Shown: in pieces, positions 8,281 through 16,377 of the stretch
Layout of the letters: each line of letters begins with the position of its first letter
How positions within the stretch are numbered: position 1 is the stretch's first letter
Assembly: GCA_047973085.1 (NCBI GenBank)
Contig: JBKEBI010000018.1
Coordinates: 1-22,130 of the forward strand
Length of the DNA stretch: 22,130 nucleotides
Direction: 5' to 3'
Origin: JBKEDG01 sp047973085
Lineage (GTDB): Bacteria > Bacillota_I > Bacilli_A > JBKEDG01
Notes under the pieces: generated by a model
Database searches by the model: none
Told to the model about the DNA's origin: nothing
Seen by the model: only the letters and a program-made list of their open reading frames with translations
Made by a program: the position numbers and the translations under genes

Positions 8281-8602
8281 ATATAAAGATATGAGAATAA
8301 TAGTAATGTTTGATCTTCCTACAATAACACATAAAGAAAAGCAAGAATACTCTACTTTTAGAAGATTCTTGCTAGGTAATGGATATATAATGGTTCAATA
8401 TTCAGTATACTCTAGATTTTGTAGAAACAATACTGATGTCAATAAACATATAAAAAGACTTATTGATAATAAGCCCAAATATGGAAATGTAAGAGTTTTA
8501 CAAGTGACAGAGAAGCAATATGAAAATATGGTGTTTTTAATTGGAGAATTTAATTTTCATGAAAAAACTATCAACACCAATCCTATGATTATTATAGAAT
8601 GA
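8273..8602 (+). CDS. cas2: Cas2 adaptation protein
   Basis: Cas2 is the dimeric partner of Cas1 in spacer acquisition. The protein of about 109 aa has the ferredoxin-like fold signature MRIIVMFDLPT, then EYSTFRRFLLGNGYIMVQYSVYSRF and the C-terminal VRVLQVTEKQYENM, all typical of type II Cas2. GTG 8273 gives an N-terminus (VSKYKDMRII) resembling streptococcal Cas2 and a tight overlap with the cas1 stop; ATG 8258 (114 aa) and ATG 8291 are alternatives. Its TGA stop (8600-8602) touches the first CRISPR repeat with no gap. That TGA, and the one ending rnfA, argue that TGA is a normal stop in this genome. Confidence 0.9.
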   Translation: MSKYKDMRIIVMFDLPTITHKEKQEYSTFRRFLLGNGYIMVQYSVYSRFCRNNTDVNKHIKRLIDNKPKYGNVRVLQVTEKQYENMVFLIGEFNFHEKTINTNPMIIIE

Positions 8603-9694
8603 GTGCTAGCCTATTAAAAATTATTAGGGGTCCGTATCAATATGTGTGGTAATTCAGCAAAACAATGTGTATTAGTCTATTAAAAATTATTAGGGGTCCG
8701 TATCTTCAGCTGGAAAGGCTGAAAGTATATTATCGTATTAGTCTATTAAAAATTATTAGGGGTCCGTATCCTATAAACTTTTGTCTCATAATTATCACCT
8801 GTATTAGTCTATTAAAAATTATTAGGGGTCCGTATCTTCCTGATTTAGCCAAATTTTGTTTCTCTGGTATTAGTCTATTAAAAATTATTAGGGGTCCGTA
8901 TCTAGGTTTACTTCTCTATCCAATGTTAAGTAGTATTAGTCTATTAAAAATTATTAGGGGTCCGTATCAATTTCGCTGACTTAAGAGCAACACAAAGTGT
9001 ATTAGTCTATTAAAAATTATTAGGGGTCCGTATCTGAAATTATTTATTATGGATTTCATAAAAAGTATTAGTCTATTAAAAATTATTAGGGGTCCGTATC
9101 CAACAATACTGTTAACGCACATGTAAAAGGGTATTAGTCTATTAAAAATTATTAGGGGTCCGTATCGCAGTACAAGGCGTTAAAGGAAGTGTAACAGTAT
9201 TAGTCTATTAAAAATTATTAGGGGTCCGTATCAGAATTGTAATTGCCCATATCATTAGTTTAGTATTAGTCTATTAAAAATTATTAGGGGTCCGTATCCT
9301 TGTGCATTACTAGTTTGCTCCATTATGGGTATTAGTCTATTAAAAATTATTAGGGGTCAGTATCTACTGTTCGTTCTGCTTCATTAATTACAACGTATTA
9401 GTCTATTAAAAATTATTAGGGGTCCGTATCTTGGGTTAATAGCATTGTCTTGATTGTATCGTATTAGTCTATTAAAAATTATTAGGGGTCCGTATCTGTG
9501 TTAGGTGAGTTCGCAACTTTAGATAAGTATTAGTCTATTAAAAATTATTAGGGGTCCGTATCGGAAGTAAGTGCTATTGAAATGGGATATGAGTATTAGT
9601 CTATTAAAAATTATTAGGGGTCCGTATCCCTGTAATTCAGGATTATTCCTATATTCAAGTATTAGTCTATTAAAAATTATTAGGGGTCCGTATC
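8603..9694 (-). CRISPR. CRISPR array, 17 repeats of 36 bp and 16 spacers of 30 bp
   Basis: The repeat on the + strand begins GTATTAGTCTATTA and ends GGGGTCCGTATC. Repeats start every 66 bp from 8603 to 9659 and every spacer is 30 nt. The cas2-proximal repeat (8603-8638) has three changes near its start, as expected of the old, leader-distal end. Repeat 12 (9329-9364) has one C-to-A change at 9359; the repeats are otherwise uniform. Because the tracrRNA antirepeat resembles the + strand repeat, crRNAs must be read from the minus strand, right to left, with repeat sense beginning GATACGGACCCC. The leader is then the short gap before 9743. The 16 spacers look unique; I could not match them to phage or plasmids without a search. 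Confidence 0.97.
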
Positions 9695-9703
9695 CCTAAC
9701 AAT

Positions 9704-9732
9704 ATTATACAATATTAAATATATATAGTAAA
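9704..9732 (-). promoter_or_regulatory. Leader promoter for the pre-crRNA
   Basis: On the minus strand, TTTACT (9732-9727), 17 bp, then TATAAT (9709-9704). The predicted start, near 9697, falls two or three bases before the first repeat at this end. Position, strand and the perfect -10 fit the crRNA direction deduced from the tracrRNA. The whole leader is only 48 bp and also carries the ribosome binding site of the divergent gene (AAGGAG, 9731-9736). Confidence 0.6.
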
Positions 9733-9742
9733 GGAGAAGAAA

Positions 9743-10666
9743 ATGAAAATAGAATATTATGTGAATAACCAATATATAACATTAGAAATAGGTAAGAAAA
9801 ATCTTTTTTTAAAGGAAATTGGAGGAGGTAAGAGTAGCTTTAGCGAATTATTTTTTGAAGGTATGAGTGCTAAGTCATCACATGATTTTGTTGTAAATGG
9901 TGTTAATGTAGATAAAACCATGTTTAATGTTATATATGTTGATGAACAGTTCGATTTTGATGATTATTTGAAATTTAAAGTTAGAGGAGATATGTTTAAA
10001 GATTTTAAGAAAAATCTTTTAGAAGATTATGAGGAAAGCTTGAATCAATTTTTGTTGAAATTGAATGAAGAGATATTTGAAAATAATTTTAGTCAATATT
10101 ATGATATTTTGAATAATAGTTTGGTAAATGGTAAAATAATTTTGAATAGTGGAATTAATTCAATTGAAGATGTTTATGATAAGATGTTTGGCTTAATATT
10201 TGATAATGAAAAGTTATCTTATAGTTCAAAAATAGAAATAGTTATCAAACATATGCTTTTATTCAAGGATAAGGTCAAAGCAAATATAATTATTATAGAT
10301 GATTATATTATTAGGATGAATTATGAAGTTATTTCAAGTATATTAAAATTAATAGATGAATTAGATGGAGTATATGTTATATTTACAAGTAGTATGTGTT
10401 TGTGCTTGAATAAATTTGATAATGTATTCTTTAGTGGGTTAGAAAAATTAAGTTTAGAGGTTTTATATAAGAAACTTTTCTTATATCATCAATGGGATAA
10501 AGAGGGAGATTTTAACGTATTTTATGATAGTCATATAAGTTTAGTTGAAAAAAATGACTTAGTAAAATTTGAAAATTTAATTTCTAAGTATGAGACTATA
10601 TTTTATAATATAGCTGATTTAAATAATTTTTGTAATAAGGCTATAGAAATTGTAAATCTATTATAA
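9743..10666 (+). CDS. Csn2-like P-loop protein (long, Csn2-St type), beyond the array
   Basis: The protein has 307 aa. N-terminal strands (MKIEYYVNNQYITLEIG) lead to a degenerate Walker A, LKEIGGGKSSFS (K30, S31). A helical, charged middle (about 85-170) precedes a Walker B-like strand, NIIIIDDY (D186, D187), then a second core strand GVYVIFTSS and a C-terminal helical extension. From memory this order and spacing resemble the long Csn2 of Streptococcus thermophilus CRISPR1, including the strand-helix-strand that follows the B motif. Csn2 rings bind DNA ends during spacer acquisition. Unlike short Csn2, which has lost its P-loop, GKSS and IIIIDD look nearly intact, so nucleotide binding is possible. 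The array separates it from cas2 and it diverges from the crRNA promoter. Another RecF/ABC-like ATPase cannot be excluded. Confidence 0.62.
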   Translation: MKIEYYVNNQYITLEIGKKNLFLKEIGGGKSSFSELFFEGMSAKSSHDFVVNGVNVDKTMFNVIYVDEQFDFDDYLKFKVRGDMFKDFKKNLLEDYEESLNQFLLKLNEEIFENNFSQYYDILNNSLVNGKIILNSGINSIEDVYDKMFGLIFDNEKLSYSSKIEIVIKHMLLFKDKVKANIIIIDDYIIRMNYEVISSILKLIDELDGVYVIFTSSMCLCLNKFDNVFFSGLEKLSLEVLYKKLFLYHQWDKEGDFNVFYDSHISLVEKNDLVKFENLISKYETIFYNIADLNNFCNKAIEIVNLL

Positions 10667-10887
10667 GTAATTACATGTAGTGGTGATAATATGAATAAGA
10701 TTTGGTATCAGATTTGAGGAATAAGTTTACAGATATATCAAAAGTAGTTCATGAAACTAATAAATCAACTTTAAACAAAAAAAGATATAGTAGTAATATG
10801 TATAGAGGGTATTGAAAACTTACAGTTTGAAAGTGAGGTTGAGAAAGAAAAAGAATGGCAAATTAAATATTTTCTTCAAAAGAAGTT
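10667..10887. other. Non-coding debris after the csn2-like gene
   Basis: No intact gene is present. All frames contain stops, and short fragments such as DIVVICIEGIENLQ appear in one frame without a start codon. It looks like decayed coding sequence, perhaps from the same element as the next entry, but I cannot name its origin. Confidence 0.4.
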
Positions 10888-11091
10888 TTAAAGGATATAA
10901 TTGAATGTATTATTAGTGATTTAAGAAATCTTTTAGTTGCTAAAAGATTTGGAATTGAAATGTGAAATACTTCTAGACAATTTAAAGAAGCAATTTAAGA
11001 ATATATTGAATACTGCAACAATGTAAGAAAAATTAAATGGTTCAAGTTCAATAAATATCGAAAGATGGAAACCGAGCAGATACAAGTATAA
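10888..11091 (+). pseudogene. Remnant of an IS3-like transposase C-terminus
   Basis: One frame reads AKRFGIEM, a TGA stop (10963-10965), RQFKEAI, a TAA stop (10996-10998), then EYIEYCNNVRKIKW and a final TAA at 11089. This resembles the EAIEEYIEYYNNxRIKW region that ends IS3-family OrfB transposases, but the catalytic part is absent and the frame is broken twice. It is a dead fragment and marks past insertion activity beside the CRISPR locus. Confidence 0.42.
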
Positions 11092-11112
11092 AATCTATAT
11101 CAATATACGAAA

Positions 11113-11139
11113 AAAGAAGTAAATTTTAATCACTTCTTT
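11113..11139 (-). terminator. Possible terminator downstream of plsY
   Basis: Read on the minus strand, AAGAAGT (11138-11132) pairs with ACTTCTT (11120-11114) around an 11-nt loop, followed by four T. The 7-bp AT-rich stem lies about 40 bp after the plsY stop. It is plausible but weak, and the stem can also form in + transcripts. Confidence 0.35.
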
Positions 11140-11142
11140 AAA

Positions 11143-11170
11143 AGGTACAACTTTTTTGGGGTACTACACA
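11143..11170. repeat. IS3-type terminal sequence remnant
   Basis: GGTACAACTTTTTTGGGG (from 11143) followed by TACTACACA resembles the ACTTTTTGGGG-type ends of IS3-family elements and lies just past the transposase remnant, as a right end would. I see no matching left inverted repeat. Confidence 0.3.
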
Positions 11171-11180
11171 TTTACATTAT

Positions 11181-11810
11181 CTATTTCTTTAATTTTTCAT
11201 TAAGCATTTTAATTACATCTATGTGTTTTTCTTCTCTTCTAAAAATTCGCATTATGTTTTCTCTGTGTAAATATAGAATGAAAATGTAAAATGCTATTGT
11301 TATTAGCCACTCTACGTTTGAAAAGTTGTAGAAATATGCCACTGAAAAATATCCAACTGCTACACTGATAAATGATCCAAGTGACATAATTTTTGTTATT
11401 AGTAATATTAGAATTAATATTGCTCCAGCTATAATAAATATTCTCCAATCAATTGGTAGAAGTACTCCAATAGATGTTGCCACCATTTTTCCACCTTTAA
11501 ATTTAGCAAATATTGGAAAAGCATGTCCTACTGCAGAAATCATTCCGATAAAAAGTGGAAATACTGAGATGATATTATTGTTATATAAATTTACAGCTAT
11601 TAAAGTTGTGAAAGTACCTTTTACTAAAACATCAAATGCTGCAGTTGCTAGTGCTGCTCTAAACCCTAAATTTCTAAGCATGTTTGTAGTTCCTAGGTTT
11701 CCACTTCCTATTTTTCTAATATCAGTCCCGTTATAGAAAACTTTTCCAATTATTAGAGCAGAAGGTGTTGAACCTATTAGATATGCTATTATTAAAATGA
11801 TAAAATTCAT
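11181..11810 (-). CDS. plsY: Acyl-phosphate:glycerol-3-phosphate acyltransferase PlsY
   Basis: PlsY is the membrane enzyme that transfers an acyl chain from acyl-phosphate to glycerol-3-phosphate, giving lysophosphatidic acid, the first step of phospholipid synthesis in most Bacillota. The 209-aa protein carries the three PlsY signatures: GSTPS near the start with GSGNLGTTNMLRNLG (35-49), GHAFPIFAKFKGGKMVATS (95-113), and LGSFISV in the fourth hydrophobic region, with LHREN near the end. Five or more hydrophobic segments match the known topology. GGAGGAATTTT stands just before the ATG. It is divergent from parE across 83 bp with overlapping promoters, an arrangement common in Bacilli. Confidence 0.95.
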   Translation of the reverse strand: MNFIILIIAYLIGSTPSALIIGKVFYNGTDIRKIGSGNLGTTNMLRNLGFRAALATAAFDVLVKGTFTTLIAVNLYNNNIISVFPLFIGMISAVGHAFPIFAKFKGGKMVATSIGVLLPIDWRIFIIAGAILILILLITKIMSLGSFISVAVGYFSVAYFYNFSNVEWLITIAFYIFILYLHRENIMRIFRREEKHIDVIKMLNEKLKK

Positions 11811-11847
11811 AAAATTCCTCCAGATTATTTAAGTGTTTCTCTAATTT

Positions 11848-11876
11848 ATGATATAATATAATATGAGTTTTTTCAA
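11848..11876 (-). promoter_or_regulatory. plsY promoter
   Basis: Minus strand TTGAAA (11876-11871), 17 bp, TATCAT (11853-11848): 5 of 6 matches in each hexamer. Its -10 overlaps the parE -10, so the two divergent genes probably compete for polymerase. Confidence 0.55.
11849..11857 (+). promoter_or_regulatory. parE extended -10 promoter
   Basis: TGATATAAT (TGn plus TATAAT at 11852-11857) has a poor -35 (TTAAGT, 11829-11834). The start would be near 11864, 30 bp before ATG 11894, with AAGGAGTG (11881-11888) as the ribosome binding site. Confidence 0.55.
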
Positions 11877-11893
11877 GTGCAAGGAGTGATTAG

Positions 11894-13810
11894 ATGCCGA
11901 AAAAATATTCAGAAGATTCAATTAAAGTGCTAGAAGGGCTAGAAGCAGTTAGAAAAAGACCAGGAATGTATATAGGGTCAACTGACAAACGTGGGCTTCA
12001 TCATCTAGTATGGGAAATTGTTGATAATTCTGTAGATGAAGCGATGATTGGTAATGGAGATGAGATTACTGTAATCATCACAAAAGAAGATGGAATAAAA
12101 GTAATAGATAAAGGAAGAGGAGTTCCGGTAGGAATGCATTCAACAGGAGTGCCTACACCAGAACTTATTTTTGCGACACTGCATGCAGGTGGAAAGTTTG
12201 AAGAAGGTGGATATGTTTCTTCAGGTGGGCTTCATGGTGTGGGGGCTAGTGTAGTTAACGCACTTAGTTCTAAGTTTTATGTTGAAATTTGTCGCGATGG
12301 TTATTTACATACGATTAAATTTGAAAATGGTGGAAAGTTAGTTCAGAAATTAAAAAAAGAGGAAAAAACTTCAAAGACTGGAACAACTGTTTATTTTCAA
12401 CCTGATAAAATTATGTTTAGTGAGACAGTATATAATTTCTCAACTATTACTGAGCGGCTACGTGAAACTGCTTTTTTAATTAAAGGTCTTCGTACAACTG
12501 TAATTGATGAGCGTACTGGTGATAGTGAGTCCTATTTTTATGAAAATGGACTTAGTGCTTTTGTAGAGTTTTTAAATGAGGATAAAAATGTTTTACATAA
12601 GCCACAGTTTTTTTCTTCAGTGGATAGTGAGACTGGTATTGAAGTTGAATGTGCTTTTCAGTATACTTCTTCTTTTAATGAGAGTATTATTTCTTTTGCT
12701 AATAATATTCGTACACGTGAAGGTGGGACACATGATATTGGAGCTAAAACTGCTTTTACAAGAAGTATTAATGATTATGCTAAGAATAAGAAGATGTTGA
12801 AAAACATTAAAAGTTTAGATGGTAGTGATGTACGTGAAGGCCTTTCAATGTGTCTTAGTGTAAAGATTCCTGAGAAGTATTTTATTATGGAAGGTCAAAC
12901 CAAGACAAAGCTTGGAACTGGTGAAGCTAGAAGAGTTGTTGAAACTTGTGTTACTACAAATTTAAATTATTTTCTAGAGGAAAACCCTAAAGTTGCTAAA
13001 CAGATAATTGATCGTGCAGTTGATGCACAAAAGGCACGTGAAGTTGCTAAAAAGCAACGTGATAGTAAAAAGAAGAATAGTAAGAGTTCTTCACTGTTTT
13101 TAAGTGGTAAGCTTACGCCTTGTCAATACAAAGATGCTACGAAAAATGAATTATTTATTGTTGAGGGAGATTCTGCTGGAGGTAGTGCTAAACAGGGGCG
13201 TGATCGTAAGTTTCAAGCTATTTTACCGTTGCGTGGGAAAGTATTAAATAGTGAGAAAGCTAAGTTTAGTGACATTATTAAAAATGAAGAGATTAATTCA
13301 ATGATTTATGCAATTGGTAGTAATGTTGGAAAAGACTTTGAGATTGATAAATGTAATTATGATAAGGTAATTATTATGACAGATGCCGATACAGATGGTG
13401 CTCATATTCAAACGCTTTTACTAACGTTTTTCTATCGCTTTATGAAAGAGTTAGTTGAAGCTGGTAAAGTATATATTGCAATGCCTCCACTTTATAAAAT
13501 TAGTTATGGTAAAAATAGCGACTATGTGTGGACTGATAAGGAGTTGCGTGATTTAATTAATGAAATAAATGGTAAGTATACAATTCAACGTTATAAAGGT
13601 CTAGGTGAAATGAATGCGGATCAGCTTTGGGAAACAACTATGGACCCAGAAACAAGAACTCTAATTCAAGTTACAATTGATGATCTTGCGCTTGCTGAGC
13701 GTAGAGTAAGTGTTTTAATGGGAGATAATGTTGAAAATAGAAGAAAATGGATTGAAAATAACGTTGATTTCAATCAAATTGATGCGTTAGTTGGTGAAGA
13801 CTATGAATAA
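11894..13810 (+). CDS. parE: DNA topoisomerase IV subunit B (ParE)
   Basis: ParE is the ATPase subunit of topoisomerase IV, which decatenates daughter chromosomes; two ParE join two ParC. The protein has 638 aa. It has the GHKL ATP site EIVDNSVDEA (E41, N45), GGLHGVGASVVNALS, a transducer domain, and a TOPRIM domain with EGDSAGGSAKQGRDR (E424) and DADTDGAHI (D497, D499, D501), ending with YKGLGEMNADQLWETTMDP. Pairing with parC and the plsY neighbour favour ParE over GyrB, which is a close paralogue. parC overlaps its end by 8 bp. Length and motifs are normal. Confidence 0.95.
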   Translation: MPKKYSEDSIKVLEGLEAVRKRPGMYIGSTDKRGLHHLVWEIVDNSVDEAMIGNGDEITVIITKEDGIKVIDKGRGVPVGMHSTGVPTPELIFATLHAGGKFEEGGYVSSGGLHGVGASVVNALSSKFYVEICRDGYLHTIKFENGGKLVQKLKKEEKTSKTGTTVYFQPDKIMFSETVYNFSTITERLRETAFLIKGLRTTVIDERTGDSESYFYENGLSAFVEFLNEDKNVLHKPQFFSSVDSETGIEVECAFQYTSSFNESIISFANNIRTREGGTHDIGAKTAFTRSINDYAKNKKMLKNIKSLDGSDVREGLSMCLSVKIPEKYFIMEGQTKTKLGTGEARRVVETCVTTNLNYFLEENPKVAKQIIDRAVDAQKAREVAKKQRDSKKKNSKSSSLFLSGKLTPCQYKDATKNELFIVEGDSAGGSAKQGRDRKFQAILPLRGKVLNSEKAKFSDIIKNEEINSMIYAIGSNVGKDFEIDKCNYDKVIIMTDADTDGAHIQTLLLTFFYRFMKELVEAGKVYIAMPPLYKISYGKNSDYVWTDKELRDLINEINGKYTIQRYKGLGEMNADQLWETTMDPETRTLIQVTIDDLALAERRVSVLMGDNVENRRKWIENNVDFNQIDALVGEDYE

Positions 13811-16367
13811 ACTTTTAAAAATGAATTTAGAAGATATTATGGGAGATCGTTTTGGAAAATATTCTAAATATATTATTCAAGATCGTGCGCTTCCTGATAT
13901 TCGTGATGGTCTAAAGCCAGTTCAAAGAAGAATTTTATTTGCGATGAATAGTGATAATAATACTTATTCAAATGCTTACCGTAAAAGTGCTAAAACTGTT
14001 GGTAATGTTATCGGTAATTATCATCCTCATGGTGATACTAGTGTATATGATGCAATGGTTAGGCTTAGCCAAAATTGGAAAGTGCGTGAAACACTTGTTG
14101 AAATGCACGGTAATAATGGTAGTATTGATGGTGATTCTGCTGCTGCGATGCGTTATACTGAAGCTAGACTTTCTAAGGTTAGTTCTTTGCTTTTAGAAGA
14201 TATTAAAATGAATACGGTTGATATGGTTTATAACTTTGATGATACGCTTCTTGAGCCAGTTGTTCTTCCTGCTAAATACCCTAATTTACTTGTTAATGGT
14301 GCTAGTGGAATTAGTGCAGGTTATGCAACAAATATTCCTCCACATAATTTAGTAGAGGTTTTAAATGCGTTAATATATTTAATTAAAAATCCCAATTGTC
14401 GTGTAGATACATTATTTAAATATGTAAAGGGACCTGATTTTCCTTTAGGAGCAACTGTAAGTGGAAAAAAGGAAATTGAAGAAGCTTTAACTACTGGTAA
14501 GGGTCGTGTAGTTGTTAAGAGTAAATACGAAATTGAAAAAGAAAAAGGGAAGCATAAGATTGTTGTTAGTGAAATTCCTTATGAAGTTAATAAGGCAAAT
14601 TTAGTTTATAAAATTGAAGAAATTAAGGAATTAAATAAAGTTAGTGGTATTAGTGAAGTTCGTGATGAGTCTGATAAAGATGGAATTAGAATTGTAATTG
14701 AGTTGAAAAAAGATGCTAATTGTGAATTGATTATTAATTATTTGCTTAAAAATACTGATTTACAAACTTATTATAATTATAATATGGTTGCTATTGTTGA
14801 TCGTAAACCAAAACTTGTTGGAATTAAAGAAATTCTTGATGCCTACTATACTCATCAAGTAGAAGTTTTAACAAGAAAGTGTAATTTTGAGTTAGAAAAA
14901 GTTTTAAAAAGGCTTCATATTATTGAAGGACTAGTAATTGCACTTGATAAGATTGATCTGCTTATTAAAATAATTCGTGCTTCAAGTAATAAGAAGGATG
15001 CTATTGAAAATATTTGTAATGAATTTGATTTAACTTTTACACAAAGTGAGGCAATAGTTAATCTACAACTATATCGTTTAACAAGTACTGATATTGATGA
15101 GCTCTTACAGGAAAAATCAGAGCTTGAAGTAAAAATTAGTGAGCTTAGAGAAATTTTAAATGATCGTGACATTTTAAATGCAAATTTAATTGCGATGTTT
15201 AAACTTATTATTAAAGAATATGGTAGTGAGCGTAAAACGATAATTGAAGAAGTACATGAAACAATTAAAATTGACGAAAAAGATTTAATTTCTAATGATG
15301 AAGTTATTGTAACTTTAACTAAGGATGGGTATGTTAAAAAGACTAGTCTTAAGTCATATAATAGTAGTGAATTTGAAGATTATGAGAAAAAGGATGATGA
15401 TTATCTAATTTGTGCCACTAAGTGTTTTGAACTAAATTATGTTTTAGCATTTACTAGTAAGGGGAATTATATAGTTATTCCTGTCTATGAACTAGCCTAT
15501 AAAAAGTGGAAAGAGTTAGGTGAACATGTTTCAAACTATGTTTTAATGAAATCAGATGAAGAAATTATTAGTGCATATATAATTGAGGGATTTAATAGTA
15601 ATAAGCTTGTTACTGTATTTAGTGATGCTGGTTATGCAAAAAGAGTTGTTCTTAGTGATTTAAATGTAAGTAGATTTAATAAACCATATATGATTTTAAA
15701 ACTAGGTGAAGGTGAGAAACTTATTTCTGCTACATTCAATAGTGGTGAAGAATGTGTATGCGTTAGTAAAAATGGTTATGGGCTACGTTTTGCAATTGAG
15801 GAAATCAGTATTCAAGGTACAAAGTCAAAGGGTGTACGTGCAATTGGCTTAAAAGATGATAAGCTAGTGTATGGTGATTTAGTTCATGATAAATATTTAC
15901 TTATTTTAACTAATGAAAACAAGGCTAAGAGATATTTAGTTGATGAAGTAGTAAAAACTGCTCGTAGTAGAAAAGGTAATCTAATTATTAAGAAAGTTAA
16001 ATCTAAAGAAATTGTTGTTAGGTCTGCATTACTTGTTAATACAGATGATGTTTTAATGAGGTTTGATACTGCAACTAGTGTAATTAAGGCTAGTAGTATT
16101 GCAATTGGTAATTCAAGTAATGGTGGAAGTGTTATTAATAAATTAAATGTAGTTGAGTTAAGTTATAATTATTGTGATGTTTTTAACAATATTATTGAAA
16201 ACTATGAAGAAGAGATAAGTGAAGAAATTAACAATAATAAAAGTGTAAAAAATGTGGCTAAATCAGATAGAAATAATGAAAATCACTTAAAAAATGATAA
16301 TGAAAGTGATATAATTGAAGAGGAGATTTTCTTCGATGAGATTACAATCGACGATTTTTTAGAGTAG
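13803..16367 (+). CDS. parC: DNA topoisomerase IV subunit A (ParC)
   Basis: ParC is the DNA breakage-reunion subunit of topoisomerase IV. From ATG 13803, which overlaps the parE stop as ATGAATAA, it has about 854 aa; an upstream TTG (13791) is a less likely start. The winged-helix core has DIRDGLKPVQRRILFAM, HPHGDTSVYDAMVR and the catalytic tyrosine in AAMRYTEARLS (Y118). The C-terminal beta-pinwheel follows (about 500-800), ending in a low-complexity acidic, Asn-rich tail. The quinolone-region residue matching S. aureus GrlA Ser80 is Thr79, and Glu84 is Asp83. rnfC begins 10 bp after its stop. Confidence 0.94.
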   Translation: MNKLLKMNLEDIMGDRFGKYSKYIIQDRALPDIRDGLKPVQRRILFAMNSDNNTYSNAYRKSAKTVGNVIGNYHPHGDTSVYDAMVRLSQNWKVRETLVEMHGNNGSIDGDSAAAMRYTEARLSKVSSLLLEDIKMNTVDMVYNFDDTLLEPVVLPAKYPNLLVNGASGISAGYATNIPPHNLVEVLNALIYLIKNPNCRVDTLFKYVKGPDFPLGATVSGKKEIEEALTTGKGRVVVKSKYEIEKEKGKHKIVVSEIPYEVNKANLVYKIEEIKELNKVSGISEVRDESDKDGIRIVIELKKDANCELIINYLLKNTDLQTYYNYNMVAIVDRKPKLVGIKEILDAYYTHQVEVLTRKCNFELEKVLKRLHIIEGLVIALDKIDLLIKIIRASSNKKDAIENICNEFDLTFTQSEAIVNLQLYRLTSTDIDELLQEKSELEVKISELREILNDRDILNANLIAMFKLIIKEYGSERKTIIEEVHETIKIDEKDLISNDEVIVTLTKDGYVKKTSLKSYNSSEFEDYEKKDDDYLICATKCFELNYVLAFTSKGNYIVIPVYELAYKKWKELGEHVSNYVLMKSDEEIISAYIIEGFNSNKLVTVFSDAGYAKRVVLSDLNVSRFNKPYMILKLGEGEKLISATFNSGEECVCVSKNGYGLRFAIEEISIQGTKSKGVRAIGLKDDKLVYGDLVHDKYLLILTNENKAKRYLVDEVVKTARSRKGNLIIKKVKSKEIVVRSALLVNTDDVLMRFDTATSVIKASSIAIGNSSNGGSVINKLNVVELSYNYCDVFNNIIENYEEEISEEINNNKSVKNVAKSDRNNENHLKNDNESDIIEEEIFFDEITIDDFLE

Positions 16368-16377
16368 AGGTGTAGAG

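Noticed and set aside
8603..8638. Promoter within each repeat, as in some II-C arrays
   Set aside because: In the crRNA sense the repeat ends GACTAATAC, which lacks the TGn-TAnAAT pattern seen in Neisseria or Campylobacter repeats. A single leader promoter explains the array better.
8665..8979. 104-codon ORF across the CRISPR array
   Set aside because: It is only the repeat read in frame; 66 bp is divisible by 3, so the same peptide recurs with each repeat.
10730..10890. Possible small gene containing DIVVICIEGIENLQFESE
   Set aside because: It has no start codon, no ribosome binding site and stops on both sides; it is most likely decayed sequence.
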